Shown one piece after another: positions 1 to 5,107 of a stretch of DNA of 5,107 nucleotides. Position 1 is the stretch's first letter. Each line of letters begins with the position of its first letter. Both the position numbers and the translations under genes were made by a program. This stretch comes from Planctomycetaceae bacterium (GTDB lineage Bacteria > Planctomycetota > Planctomycetia > Planctomycetales > Planctomycetaceae), in assembly GCA_020426085.1 (NCBI GenBank), contig JAGQQP010000345.1, forward strand, positions 1 through 5,107, written 5' to 3'. The notes beneath the pieces were generated by a model. It did no database searches. It saw only the letters and a program-made list of their open reading frames with translations, and was not told where the DNA came from.

Positions 1-345
1 CTACGTGATCTGTATCCCACCAGCTGTGATCTGGCGGGAGTCCCCATTCCGAAGACAGTCGAAGGCAAGAGCCTTAAGCCGGTACTCTCAGGGGAGCAGG
101 ATGCGATCTACGATGAGGTCTACTGCTATTTCCGCAACTTCCAGCGGATGATCCGCAACGATCGCTGGAAGCTCATTTACTATCCCCATCTGGATCGCGT
201 GCAGCTGTTTGATCTCAAAAATGATCCACTTGAACAACACGACCTCTCGGGGGAAGCCGCGCAGCAACAGGTAAAAGAGAAACTCCTGGACCAACTGAAT
301 ACCTGGCGTCAGCAGCAGGATGATCCCTCATTAAAGGGAACGTAA
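1..345 (+). CDS. Sulfatase, C-terminal fragment (gene runs off the left edge)
   Basis: Frame 1 is open from the first base to the TAA at 343-345 and gives the last 114 residues of a longer protein. The fragment begins LRDLYPTSCDLAGVPIPKTV, the stretch near the C-terminal end of arylsulfatase-type sulfatases (DLxPTxxxLAGxxxP, then a GKSLxPxLxG motif at about residues 23-31). It continues with a segment ending in RMIRNDRWKLIYYP and then VQLFDLKNDPLEQHDLS, which are the usual RxxxWKLI, LFDLxxDPxExxDL signatures of the family's C-terminal subdomain. These enzymes hydrolyse sulfate esters through a formylglycine made from a Cys or Ser in a CxPxR/SxPxR motif and are normally exported. That motif, the metal ligands and the signal peptide would lie upstream of the window, so activity and substrate cannot be judged. 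Planctomycetes carry many sulfatases, often linked to use of sulfated algal polysaccharides. An ATG at 148 is internal and is not the start. The family call is firm. Confidence 0.93.
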   Translation, partial: LRDLYPTSCDLAGVPIPKTVEGKSLKPVLSGEQDAIYDEVYCYFRNFQRMIRNDRWKLIYYPHLDRVQLFDLKNDPLEQHDLSGEAAQQQVKEKLLDQLNTWRQQQDDPSLKGT

Positions 346-397
346 CCGCTTTACTGTCGGAACTGAAGGAGAAGGCTTCATTTCCGATTTCGAAATC
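346..397. other. Convergent intergenic spacer with weak hairpins
   Basis: This 52-bp gap lies between the stop codons of the sulfatase and the converging minus-strand gene. It contains a 5-bp stem with a 7-nt loop (TGAAG 364-368, CTTCA 376-380) followed by only three T, and a perfect 12-bp palindrome GATTTCGAAATC at 386-397 that directly abuts the minus-strand stop. Either could contribute to bidirectional termination, but neither has the GC-rich stem plus long T tract of a convincing intrinsic terminator. Confidence 0.3.
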
Positions 398-1984
398 TCA
401 GGGAAGTTGAAGAGTCTGGTCGTCATTATATACCTTGCCAGCGTCGTTGGCCTGGTTGGCACCCCAGCTGGTTAATCGAGCCTGCTTTGATCCGTCACGG
501 GTAAACTGAAACGGTTCGTGCGAAAACATGTCGAGAGGGACTTTCGGAAGAATCTCCGGAGACAGTTCAGAAAGTTCAGCGGGATAGGTTTCGTGTTGGC
601 TGCGATACACGACCAGAGCCAGTCCGATCAACACCATTGCTTTGCGATTTTGGCCACGACTATGAGTAAGCTTGCGTTGCCAGCAGTTGGTTCGCAGTGA
701 ATAGGCAATCGCTTCTCCGATCGAGCGACTCGTGCCCTCTGGGTCGCTGCGGAATACTTCCTCGAATTTGGGGGCAGGTTTGTCTTCTGCATCTGGTTTC
801 TCTTTGGCGACAGGTTCATCGTCCCCCTTCAACCATTGTTCGTACTGATCATTCAGCTTCTGAAACTGTTCAAGTTGCTGCCTGGGTTTGTCATGCATTG
901 AAAGCGCCTGTACGACTCCGTCCTGGATTTCGTCTGCCCGTTTTCTGGCGAGGTCCCACTGGATCTTTGCGTTCTGGAACGCCTCCACTTCGCTTGAGGA
1001 ATCTTTCCCTCCATGTTCGAAAAAGCCGACGACAGACTCCCTGTCGGTCTGCAGAAGCTCGATTTCCTGTTGAATGATGGCCCGTTCTCCCATGTCTGCG
1101 GCGACTTCAGGTGCCGTGATGTCGGGTAATGCTAAGAGGAGCTTCAGGAGTTGCTGAGCCTGGGAACCGGAAAGAATTCCACTTTCAATCAGTCCCGTTT
1201 CCGCCTGGCAGGTCATGGCCTCGATCACATGGGCTTTCACAATTGACACGTCAAAGGGGGAGCCAGCTGCTAACAGGCGCGCCATGCGGTGGCAGGCCAG
1301 CAGATCACGGAAGGCACCGTCCACATCTTTTTCTTTGACTCGGAGCATGGCGCGTGCAATCAGGCAGCGATACACAAACTTCAGACGAAACTCAACGGCC
1401 AGCGATGCAGAGATCAACCGGGGCGGCGTATCACTGCACAAGAGGGGCGCGAAATATCTGGGTAATTCAGAAGCAGCGACAAACAGGTCGAGCGCTTCTT
1501 TATTCTCGTCCAGATAGTCGGCAAAGGCTGCGTTGTCGGACCGTTGCCAGGGATGATTCGCCAGTTCCACCAGCCCGATTTGAATCTGTGTGGCAAGATT
1601 TGCAGCTTGTGCCTCGTTCTTGGCGTGCTCTTTCACGTAGTCGGCAACATATTGGAATCTGGTAGATTGCGCGGACACAGATTCAATTCCCAGCATGTCC
1701 AGCGAGTCTTTTTTCAAAGCGGGTTCAAATACGTCTGTCCCAAAGAGTTTTACCAGAATGACCACGGCATTGTTCTCGGGGACGATTCCCTTGCCGAGGC
1801 GGGCGTTCAGTCTGCGAAGTTCGCCAGTCAGCTTGTCGTTGATGACGGGACTGGTCGTCTTGATGCCAGACAGGGGTGTTGCGGATTCTTCAGCTTGACC
1901 GATCTGCACGAGGAGACACATTAAGAGAATGCACGCGCTCCAGGAAATGCCGCCACGAAACAGAGATAAAATCGTTGATCGCAT
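398..1984 (-). CDS. Exported uncharacterised protein with GspG-like C-terminal segment
   Basis: The protein has 528 residues and no function that I can assign. The ATG at 1984 is supported by an AAGGAG Shine-Dalgarno (CTCCTT on the plus strand, 1993-1998) eight bases upstream. Residues 1-31 form a signal peptide: Arg near the N-terminus, a hydrophobic core at about 13-28, and a likely cut after GQA. Residues about 50-100 (LNARLGKGIVPENNAVVILV, then an FEPALKKDSLDMLGI stretch) and 195-265 (AVEFRLKFVYRCLIARAMLR, then DGAFRDLLACHRMARLLAAG) resemble, from memory, a family of secreted helical proteins common in planctomycetes. Residues about 365-405 form a charged linker rich in Gln, Asp, Glu, Lys and Pro. 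The end (about 446-528) contains KAMVLIGLALVVYRSQHETY, PAELSELSPEILPKVPLDMF and LTSWGANQANDAGK. This resembles the soluble part of GspG-type pseudopilins, but the N-terminal methylation helix is absent, so the protein is not itself a pilin. It is probably periplasmic. It is convergent with the sulfatase and divergent from the 2513-4576 gene, so it appears monocistronic. Confidence 0.88.
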   Translation of the reverse strand: MRSTILSLFRGGISWSACILLMCLLVQIGQAEESATPLSGIKTTSPVINDKLTGELRRLNARLGKGIVPENNAVVILVKLFGTDVFEPALKKDSLDMLGIESVSAQSTRFQYVADYVKEHAKNEAQAANLATQIQIGLVELANHPWQRSDNAAFADYLDENKEALDLFVAASELPRYFAPLLCSDTPPRLISASLAVEFRLKFVYRCLIARAMLRVKEKDVDGAFRDLLACHRMARLLAAGSPFDVSIVKAHVIEAMTCQAETGLIESGILSGSQAQQLLKLLLALPDITAPEVAADMGERAIIQQEIELLQTDRESVVGFFEHGGKDSSSEVEAFQNAKIQWDLARKRADEIQDGVVQALSMHDKPRQQLEQFQKLNDQYEQWLKGDDEPVAKEKPDAEDKPAPKFEEVFRSDPEGTSRSIGEAIAYSLRTNCWQRKLTHSRGQNRKAMVLIGLALVVYRSQHETYPAELSELSPEILPKVPLDMFSHEPFQFTRDGSKQARLTSWGANQANDAGKVYNDDQTLQLP

Positions 1985-2010
1985 CTATACCACTCCTTGC
2001 AGTCAAACTG

Positions 2011-2033
2011 AGATGTGGAATCGCTCCGCATCT
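2011..2033 (-). repeat. Inverted repeat in leader of the minus-strand gene
   Basis: AGATGTGGA (2011-2019) and TCCGCATCT (2025-2033) are inverted copies, 8 of 9 bases paired, around a 5-base loop. In the minus-strand transcript the one imperfect pair is C-A, which splits the stem into 5 bp and 3 bp. The element starts 27 bases upstream of the ATG at 1984 and 13 bases beyond its Shine-Dalgarno, so it could be a leader hairpin or an operator half-site pair. The pairing is seen in the sequence; any role is inference. Confidence 0.4.
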
Positions 2034-2046
2034 GATAACAAATTCC

Positions 2047-2055
2047 ATCTTAACA
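2047..2055 (-). promoter_or_regulatory. Weak candidate extended -10 for the minus-strand gene
   Basis: Read on the minus strand, these bases give TGTTAAGAT: a TGn extension followed by TAAGAT, which matches TATAAT at four of six positions. No good -35 box lies 16-18 bases further upstream. If used, it would place the start near 2040 and give a leader of about 55 bases that includes the inverted repeat at 2011-2033. This is one possible placement only. Confidence 0.2.
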
Positions 2056-2368
2056 TCACGCTCTTTCACCTTAATAGCTTGTTGCGAATTTTAAGGAATT
2101 TCTTCATCCTGTTGCCTCCACTGGAAGTAAGCCAGATTGGGGTTCCACAGTCCGGCAGCAGGTGTCACGATGCTGTGGCAACTGGTATGGCAAAGTGCAG
2201 GCAGTCAAAGCGGAAAACAGGTTGAAGCCACCGGCAGAAAATTCCTGAGTCCCCGGTCATACTGCTGCTAAAATGAGTCGTTCGTGAGATCATTATGATG
2301 GCGCGGCTCGGTGTTGTGTGGATTTTACAAGCTTTCCTGCTGGACAGTCTGTTTGAAATGGGAAAATG

Positions 2369-2400
2369 TAAATCTATATTTAGAAATACTTTAGGTATTT
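2369..2400. repeat. Paired AT-rich palindromes upstream of the promoter
   Basis: Two short inverted repeats lie side by side: TAAAT (2369-2373)/ATTTA (2378-2382) with a 4-base loop, and AAATAC (2384-2389)/GTATTT (2395-2400) with a 5-base loop. They end five bases before the candidate -35 hexamer at 2406. That position suits an UP-like AT-rich element or an activator site centred roughly 50 to 65 bases upstream of transcription start. Short AT-rich palindromes also arise by chance. Confidence 0.35.
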
Positions 2401-2405
2401 GTGTT

Positions 2406-2434
2406 TTCAGTCGTTCATATCAAATCGATATAAT
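2406..2434 (+). promoter_or_regulatory. Candidate sigma-70-type promoter of the mosaic surface-protein gene
   Basis: A perfect TATAAT lies at 2429-2434. Seventeen bases upstream is TTCAGT (2406-2411), a poor -35 matching TTGACA at three positions. Transcription would begin near 2441, giving a 5' leader of about 72 bases that contains the inverted repeat at 2459-2494 and the ribosome site. The weak -35 suggests dependence on an activator or on the AT-rich upstream DNA. The hexamer match is direct; use as a promoter is inference. Confidence 0.5.
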
Positions 2435-2458
2435 TGGCATATTTTACGCTCTTCTCTC

Positions 2459-2494
2459 AAACCGTTCACATCACAACGCGGGCAGCAACGGTTT
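2459..2494 (+). promoter_or_regulatory. Perfect 8-bp inverted repeat in 5' leader
   Basis: AAACCGTT (2459-2466) and AACGGTTT (2487-2494) are exact inverted copies around a 20-base spacer. They lie downstream of the candidate promoter and end seven bases before the Shine-Dalgarno. In the mRNA they can form a stem-loop next to the ribosome site. As DNA, the half-site spacing (28 bases centre to centre, nearly three helical turns) would also suit a dimeric repressor. No known riboswitch consensus was recognised. Confidence 0.45.
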
Positions 2495-2500
2495 AACCAA

Positions 2501-2506
2501 AGGGGA
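2501..2506 (+). promoter_or_regulatory. Shine-Dalgarno that fixes the start at 2513
   Basis: AGGGGA sits six bases before the ATG at 2513 and the overlapping in-frame ATG at 2516. It decides the start: the longer open frame from a TTG at 2399 has no ribosome site, would place translation upstream of the TATAAT box, and would bury the signal peptide. Either ATG could be used; 2513 is chosen as the first. Confidence 0.75.
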
Positions 2507-2512
2507 AGAGTC

Positions 2513-4576
2513 ATGATGATCCAGAATAAAGTCCGTTACTTCAAACGGCCGTTTCGCATGTTACTGTCACTGGCAATCGTAGGAGGGATCTGTAGTGCTC
2601 CCGTACTGGCGGCTGATAAATCGTCAGATCGCAAAAGCCGCAGTTCCAGTCGCAGCAGTCAAAGCAGTTCACAAAGTTCGTCAAAATCCTCCCGGCCACA
2701 ACGTTCTTCCAGTCGGCCACAAAGTTTCACACGCCCCCAAACCTCACGACCTCAGTCGTCTTCCATCTCGAAGAGTCTGCCAAAGACTTCCGGTAAAAGT
2801 GTCAAAAACTTTTCCGGTAATATCAGTCCCAAAGTTATTGACAAAGGAAGCAGCCGACCTTCGAAGTCATTCAAAGTCGCACCGCCGACAAAACGTCCCG
2901 ACTTCAAGATGCCACAGTTTGGTAATCAGGGGAGCATTAAACTCGACACTAAGGATCTGAAACCACGGATTCCCGATCGGAAGGTCCCAGATCGCAAAGT
3001 ACCACAGATCAGAATTCCTGAGCACAAAATTCCTGGCACAAAGGTTCCGGACCGGAAAATACCCGATCGCAAAATTCCGAATCTGAAGATTCCCGATCAT
3101 AAAGTCGATCCTGGAAAATTCGTACCGAAACCAGGTAAAGGGACAAAACCATCAAAACCCGGTTTTGACAACAACGTCTTCAAACCCGGTAAAGGTAAAT
3201 TCGATCCGAAGCCTGGCAAAGATAATAATGTCTTTAAACCTGGCAATCAGGTTCTGAAACCAGGAAAAAAACCGAATCAGATCGGCAAGCTTCCCAAGGG
3301 CATTGGCCTGCCTGATCATAAAGATTTTTCCAAAGGTAAAAAGTTTGGTCCTTCCAAACAATGGCTCGGAAAAAATGGGGTGCCTTTAAATAAAGATCTG
3401 TTCAAAGATAAAAATATCAAACCTCTCAAATTGAATCTGGATAAACAGTTGCAGGCCGGAAAATTCAACGCCCTGATCAACAGCAAGAACAACAAACAGT
3501 GGAATCTGAAAAAGCAGTTCGAACTGCACAAGAAAGGGGATGTGGCCCGTCAGCTGCACCTGAATCAGAATCTGCTTAAGCATGGTGGCTGGAGAAATCG
3601 AACGCTGTTCGGCAATATGGCTGGTTCCTTTACTCATACTCACTTCGGCTGCTGGTACGCTGGTCCCGGCATGTACCCCAGCTACTGCTGGAGCCCTCAC
3701 TGGTCTGCCTGGGTGGACTGGTGCTGGTGGGACTGGTGTCACCCCATCTGTGATCCTCGTCCTTTGATCTGTCGTCCGATCATCTGCAGTCCTTGTGGTC
3801 CCTGGGTCTGGTACAACTGTCCTGTCTGGCAGCCACTGCCTGTCGTGACCTGTGGTACCTGGGTTGATATTGAACCGATAGTGATTGACAGCGGGCTCGA
3901 CCTGCAGATGCTGGCAGTACGCTTTGTTGACTCCGGACATGCTGAAGAAGAACTCGGACCCCGTTTCCGCGTCTGGTTCCGCAACAACAGTGTGGTTGAT
4001 ATCAACCAGCCTTTCAATGTCATGCTGCTGGCTTCCAATTCACGGGAAGCAGTCGCCGGAGTGCCTGAAGCAGGAACACGCGTTGATAATATCGCAGCAG
4101 GACAGATTCAGTCGGTCGATATTCGTCTGCCATTCGCTGCCAGCACGCTATCTACGGATGCCGAAGGAAATCAGGTGCCTTTCGAACAGCTGCATGTGCT
4201 GATCGATTCACACCAGGAAATTCCGGAAGCCTTCGAAGAAAACAACGGTGCTGTCGTGGCTCGTGTTGATGTACTGCCTGTCGATCCTGCTCTGTTCTCT
4301 GCAGATTCCGATGTCGTCTTCAGTGGCGGAATGGTGAATCTGGCCGGTGAAGGTCTGGGACCGGAACCAGGTAAAGTTCTGATGTCTCTGAATGGCATGA
4401 ACTTCGAAGCAGAAATTTATGGCTGGTACGACCTGGGTGTTCGCATCCAGCTGCCAGAACTGCCACTGCTGGACGCAGCAGATGCCACCTTCGTCATCGT
4501 ACGAGGCGATGGTGCTGCATCGAACCCGATCGATTTGCAACTGGCACCGCAGGTTGCTGCGGTCAGTGCTGAGTAA
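2513..4576 (+). CDS. Exported mosaic surface protein: repeats, Trp/Cys module, CARDB-like and IPT/TIG-like domains
   Basis: The protein has 687 residues and no assignable specific function. Residues 1-33 are a signal peptide (basic start RYFKRPFR, hydrophobic core at about 16-30, likely cut after VLA). Next come a Ser/Arg/Gln tract with four RPQ motifs (36-84), nine tandem [IV]Pxx[KR] pentapeptides (153-197), KPG(K) repeats with DNNVFKPG occurring twice (203-253), and a Lys/Asn/Gln-rich linker to about 360. Residues 380-450 hold 12 Trp and all ten Cys of the mature protein. Residues about 460-590 look like a CARDB adhesion-type beta-sandwich, ending in the typical [16 protein letters not shown] motif. 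Residues about 593-680 ([20 protein letters not shown], then VRIQLPELP and [18 protein letters not shown]) look like an IPT/TIG Ig-like fold. The N-terminal half is strongly basic and the C-terminal domains are acidic. There is no C-terminal anchor, sorting motif or transmembrane helix. The likely location is the cell surface or matrix, binding a polyanion or envelope polymer; that is inference. It is monocistronic between its own promoter and a strong terminator. Confidence 0.93.
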   Translation: MMIQNKVRYFKRPFRMLLSLAIVGGICSAPVLAADKSSDRKSRSSSRSSQSSSQSSSKSSRPQRSSSRPQSFTRPQTSRPQSSSISKSLPKTSGKSVKNFSGNISPKVIDKGSSRPSKSFKVAPPTKRPDFKMPQFGNQGSIKLDTKDLKPRIPDRKVPDRKVPQIRIPEHKIPGTKVPDRKIPDRKIPNLKIPDHKVDPGKFVPKPGKGTKPSKPGFDNNVFKPGKGKFDPKPGKDNNVFKPGNQVLKPGKKPNQIGKLPKGIGLPDHKDFSKGKKFGPSKQWLGKNGVPLNKDLFKDKNIKPLKLNLDKQLQAGKFNALINSKNNKQWNLKKQFELHKKGDVARQLHLNQNLLKHGGWRNRTLFGNMAGSFTHTHFGCWYAGPGMYPSYCWSPHWSAWVDWCWWDWCHPICDPRPLICRPIICSPCGPWVWYNCPVWQPLPVVTCGTWVDIEPIVIDSGLDLQMLAVRFVDSGHAEEELGPRFRVWFRNNSVVDINQPFNVMLLASNSREAVAGVPEAGTRVDNIAAGQIQSVDIRLPFAASTLSTDAEGNQVPFEQLHVLIDSHQEIPEAFEENNGAVVARVDVLPVDPALFSADSDVVFSGGMVNLAGEGLGPEPGKVLMSLNGMNFEAEIYGWYDLGVRIQLPELPLLDAADATFVIVRGDGAASNPIDLQLAPQVAAVSAE
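2618..2764 (+). repeat. Coding region of Ser/Arg/Gln low-complexity tract with RPQ motifs
   Basis: This encodes residues 36-84 of the mosaic protein, right after the signal peptide. Serine runs alternate with Arg, Lys and Gln, and RPQ recurs four times, at residues 61, 68, 74 and 79. The tract is basic and almost certainly disordered once exported. Mixed AGT, AGC, TCA, TCG and TCC serine codons argue against recent slippage of a short DNA repeat. Confidence 0.85.
2969..3103 (+). repeat. Nine tandem [IV]-P-x-x-[KR] pentapeptide repeats
   Basis: This encodes residues 153-197: [40 protein letters not shown] and IPDHK, without gaps. The proline is invariant, position 1 is Ile or Val, and position 5 is Lys or Arg. 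The DNA copies differ at synonymous positions (CCC, CCA, CCT and CCG for the proline), so the pattern is held at the protein level. The period is the same as in classic pentapeptide-repeat proteins, but the consensus is not A(D/N)LXX and a beta-helix should not be assumed. An extended polyproline-like rod is more plausible. Confidence 0.9.
3119..3271 (+). repeat. KPG(K) repeat segment
   Basis: This encodes residues 203-253, where KPG recurs six times at irregular spacing, mostly as KPGK. The octapeptide DNNVFKPG occurs exactly twice, at residues 219 and 237, which suggests an 18-residue duplication. The segment is Lys-, Pro- and Gly-rich and basic. It probably forms a flexible, polyanion-binding linker between the pentapeptide rod and the Lys-rich region. 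Confidence 0.8.
3650..3862 (+). other. Trp/Cys-dense module of the mosaic protein
   Basis: This encodes residues 380-450. Cysteines fall at 380, 392, 404, 409, 413, 420, 425, 428, 436 and 447, and there are twelve tryptophans, including WCWWDW at 403-408. The pair CW recurs at exactly 12-residue spacing (380, 392, 404), encoded each time by TGCTGG. No other cysteine exists in the mature protein. The pattern fits a compact disulfide-bonded or metal-binding module that exposes aromatic residues for carbohydrate or surface binding. I recognise no named domain. Confidence 0.8.
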
Positions 4577-4621
4577 CGGAAGTGTGCGTGGGATGGCTTG
4601 GAGCTGTCCCAGGTTCCGAAC

Positions 4622-4654
4622 AGGGAGCAGGCAATGTGTCTGCTCCCTTTTTTT
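4622..4654 (+). terminator. Strong intrinsic terminator
   Basis: AGGGAGCAG (4622-4630) pairs perfectly with CTGCTCCCT (4640-4648) around a 9-base loop, and an unbroken run of seven T (4648-4654) follows. It lies 45 bases after the TAA of the mosaic protein gene. It closes that transcript and separates it from the DUF817 gene 74 bases further on. Confidence 0.93.
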
Positions 4655-4728
4655 ATGGAGTCTTTTCAGCTGGTGTAGTACAATCGTGTTTCCACGAACC
4701 GTTTCTCAGTTCTTCAGCAGGCAATGGA

Positions 4729-5107
4729 TTGAAACTCCTGAAAATCTTTCTCCACGAATTCTGGCTGTTCGGCATCAAGCAGGCTTCTGCCTGTATCTTC
4801 GGTGGCTTTCTGCTGGCTTTGATGATCATTACCCGCTTCTGGTATCCCATCGATTTTCTCTATCGATACGACTTTCTGTTTCTCGCCGCAGTTGTCTTCC
4901 AGGTCTTTCTGCTCTGTTTTCGGCTGGAATCGCCGCGCGAAGCGGTCGTGATTCTGATTTTTCATTTTGTCGCGACAGTGATGGAACTGTTTAAAACGTC
5001 CGACGGCATCCGCTCCTGGCAGTATCCCGAACAGTTTGAAATTGGCATCGGCAATGTGCCTCTGTTTGCCGGGTTCATGTACAGCGCGGTGGGCAGCTAT
5101 ATCGCCC
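4729..5107 (+). CDS. DUF817 family membrane protein, N-terminal part (gene runs off the right edge)
   Basis: Frame 1 is open to the edge and gives 126 residues from a TTG at 4729. The sequence [20 protein letters not shown] and the conserved blocks [28 protein letters not shown] and [18 protein letters not shown] match DUF817, a family of multi-pass inner-membrane proteins of unknown function, from memory usually around 270 residues. Hydrophobic segments lie at about 19-36, 48-65, 70-88 and from 110 on. There is no in-frame ATG or GTG between the upstream terminator and 4729, and the next in-frame ATG falls inside the first membrane helix. The TTG is therefore the best start, although its ribosome site (AGCAGG at 4716-4721) is weak. 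The upstream terminator implies its own promoter, and no clear one is seen in the 74-base gap. The family call is confident; the start is less so. Confidence 0.87.
   Translation, partial: MKLLKIFLHEFWLFGIKQASACIFGGFLLALMIITRFWYPIDFLYRYDFLFLAAVVFQVFLLCFRLESPREAVVILIFHFVATVMELFKTSDGIRSWQYPEQFEIGIGNVPLFAGFMYSAVGSYIA

Larger units (their letters stand above)
1985..2512. other. Divergent intergenic region, 528 bp, no credible gene
   Basis: This region separates the two divergently transcribed exported-protein genes. The part nearest 1984 holds the Shine-Dalgarno, a leader inverted repeat and a weak promoter candidate for the minus-strand gene. The part from about 2364 to 2512 holds an AT-rich stretch with two small palindromes, a TATAAT box, a leader inverted repeat and the Shine-Dalgarno of the plus-strand gene. 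Between about 2060 and 2360 I see no coding region with a ribosome site and no tRNA-like fold, terminator or strong repeat. The open frames there overlap the flanking genes or promoter and look like chance. Confidence 0.7.

Noticed and set aside
386..397. GATTTCGAAATC perfect palindrome at the end of the minus-strand gene, considered as an operator or attachment site
   Set aside because: A single 12-bp palindrome at a convergent gene end with no second copy, integrase or promoter nearby does not support either role.
697..1077. Plus-strand frames of up to 126 residues opposite the 398-1984 gene (also 1544-1924)
   Set aside because: They are shadows of the long minus-strand frame, with no ribosome site and no recognisable protein sequence.
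1929..2225. A 98-residue plus-strand frame in the divergent region
   Set aside because: It starts inside the minus-strand signal-peptide coding sequence, lacks a ribosome site, and its translation has no family resemblance.
2399..2512. N-terminal extension of the mosaic protein from a TTG at 2399
   Set aside because: It lacks a Shine-Dalgarno, begins upstream of the candidate promoter, and would place 38 residues ahead of a clear signal peptide. ATG 2513 has a good ribosome site.
2295..2516. A 73-residue plus-strand frame whose TGA overlaps the ATG of the mosaic protein gene (ATGA), suggesting a coupled upstream gene
   Set aside because: It has only a poor ribosome site, spans the AT-rich palindromes, TATAAT box and leader repeat, and its translation resembles no protein. 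The ATGA overlap is most likely coincidence.
2969..3271. Repetitive DNA considered as a CRISPR-like or minisatellite array
   Set aside because: The period is that of pentapeptide and KPG protein repeats, in frame throughout. DNA copies are diverged and there are no unique spacers between identical repeats.
3386..3940. A 184-residue minus-strand frame opposite the mosaic protein
   Set aside because: It is antisense to a strongly supported gene with signal peptide and domains. Its Pro/Thr/Arg-rich translation is the mirror of the Trp/Cys/Gly codons on the plus strand.
4419..4994. A 191-residue plus-strand frame overlapping the end of the mosaic gene and the DUF817 start
   Set aside because: It runs through the intrinsic terminator in the wrong frame. 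The frame-1 product across 4729-5107 is a clear DUF817 match, so this one is a shadow.

Overview
The window looks like ordinary chromosomal DNA of a planctomycete, possibly a Gimesia- or Rubinisphaera-like member of the Planctomycetales. This rests on a formylglycine-type sulfatase next to a secreted protein with a GspG-like C-terminal end, a large exported low-complexity/CARDB protein, and a base composition near half GC. The taxonomic call is inference. No RNA gene, mobile element, CRISPR array, integrase or origin is visible.

Layout: (1) 1-345, plus strand: the C-terminal 114 residues of a sulfatase whose catalytic part lies outside the window. (2) 398-1984, minus strand, convergent with the sulfatase across a 52-bp spacer: a 528-residue exported protein of a planctomycete-type uncharacterised family, with a C-terminal segment like the tail of type II secretion pseudopilins. 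(3) 1985-2512: a 528-bp divergent intergenic region with no credible gene. It holds a hairpin in the leader of the minus-strand gene and, on the plus strand, AT-rich palindromes, a perfect TATAAT box and a leader inverted repeat. (4) 2513-4576, plus strand: a 687-residue exported mosaic protein, the most unusual gene here. Its parts in order are signal peptide, Ser/Arg/RPQ-rich tract, nine tandem [IV]Pxx[KR] pentapeptides, KPG(K) repeats, a Lys-rich linker, a Trp/Cys-dense module holding all ten cysteines of the mature protein, a CARDB-like domain and an IPT/TIG-like domain. A strong intrinsic terminator follows it. (5) 4729 to the right edge, plus strand: the start of a DUF817 membrane protein. 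It has no ATG and probably starts at TTG, so ATG-based gene calling misses it.

There is no sign of one multi-gene system. The terminator at 4622-4654 separates gene 4 from the DUF817 gene, and the minus-strand gene is transcribed alone within the window. The sulfatase and the two exported proteins all point to the cell envelope or extracellular space, but no shared pathway can be shown. The best lead is the mosaic surface protein, particularly its Trp/Cys module with a 12-residue CW spacing and its charge-segregated repeats.
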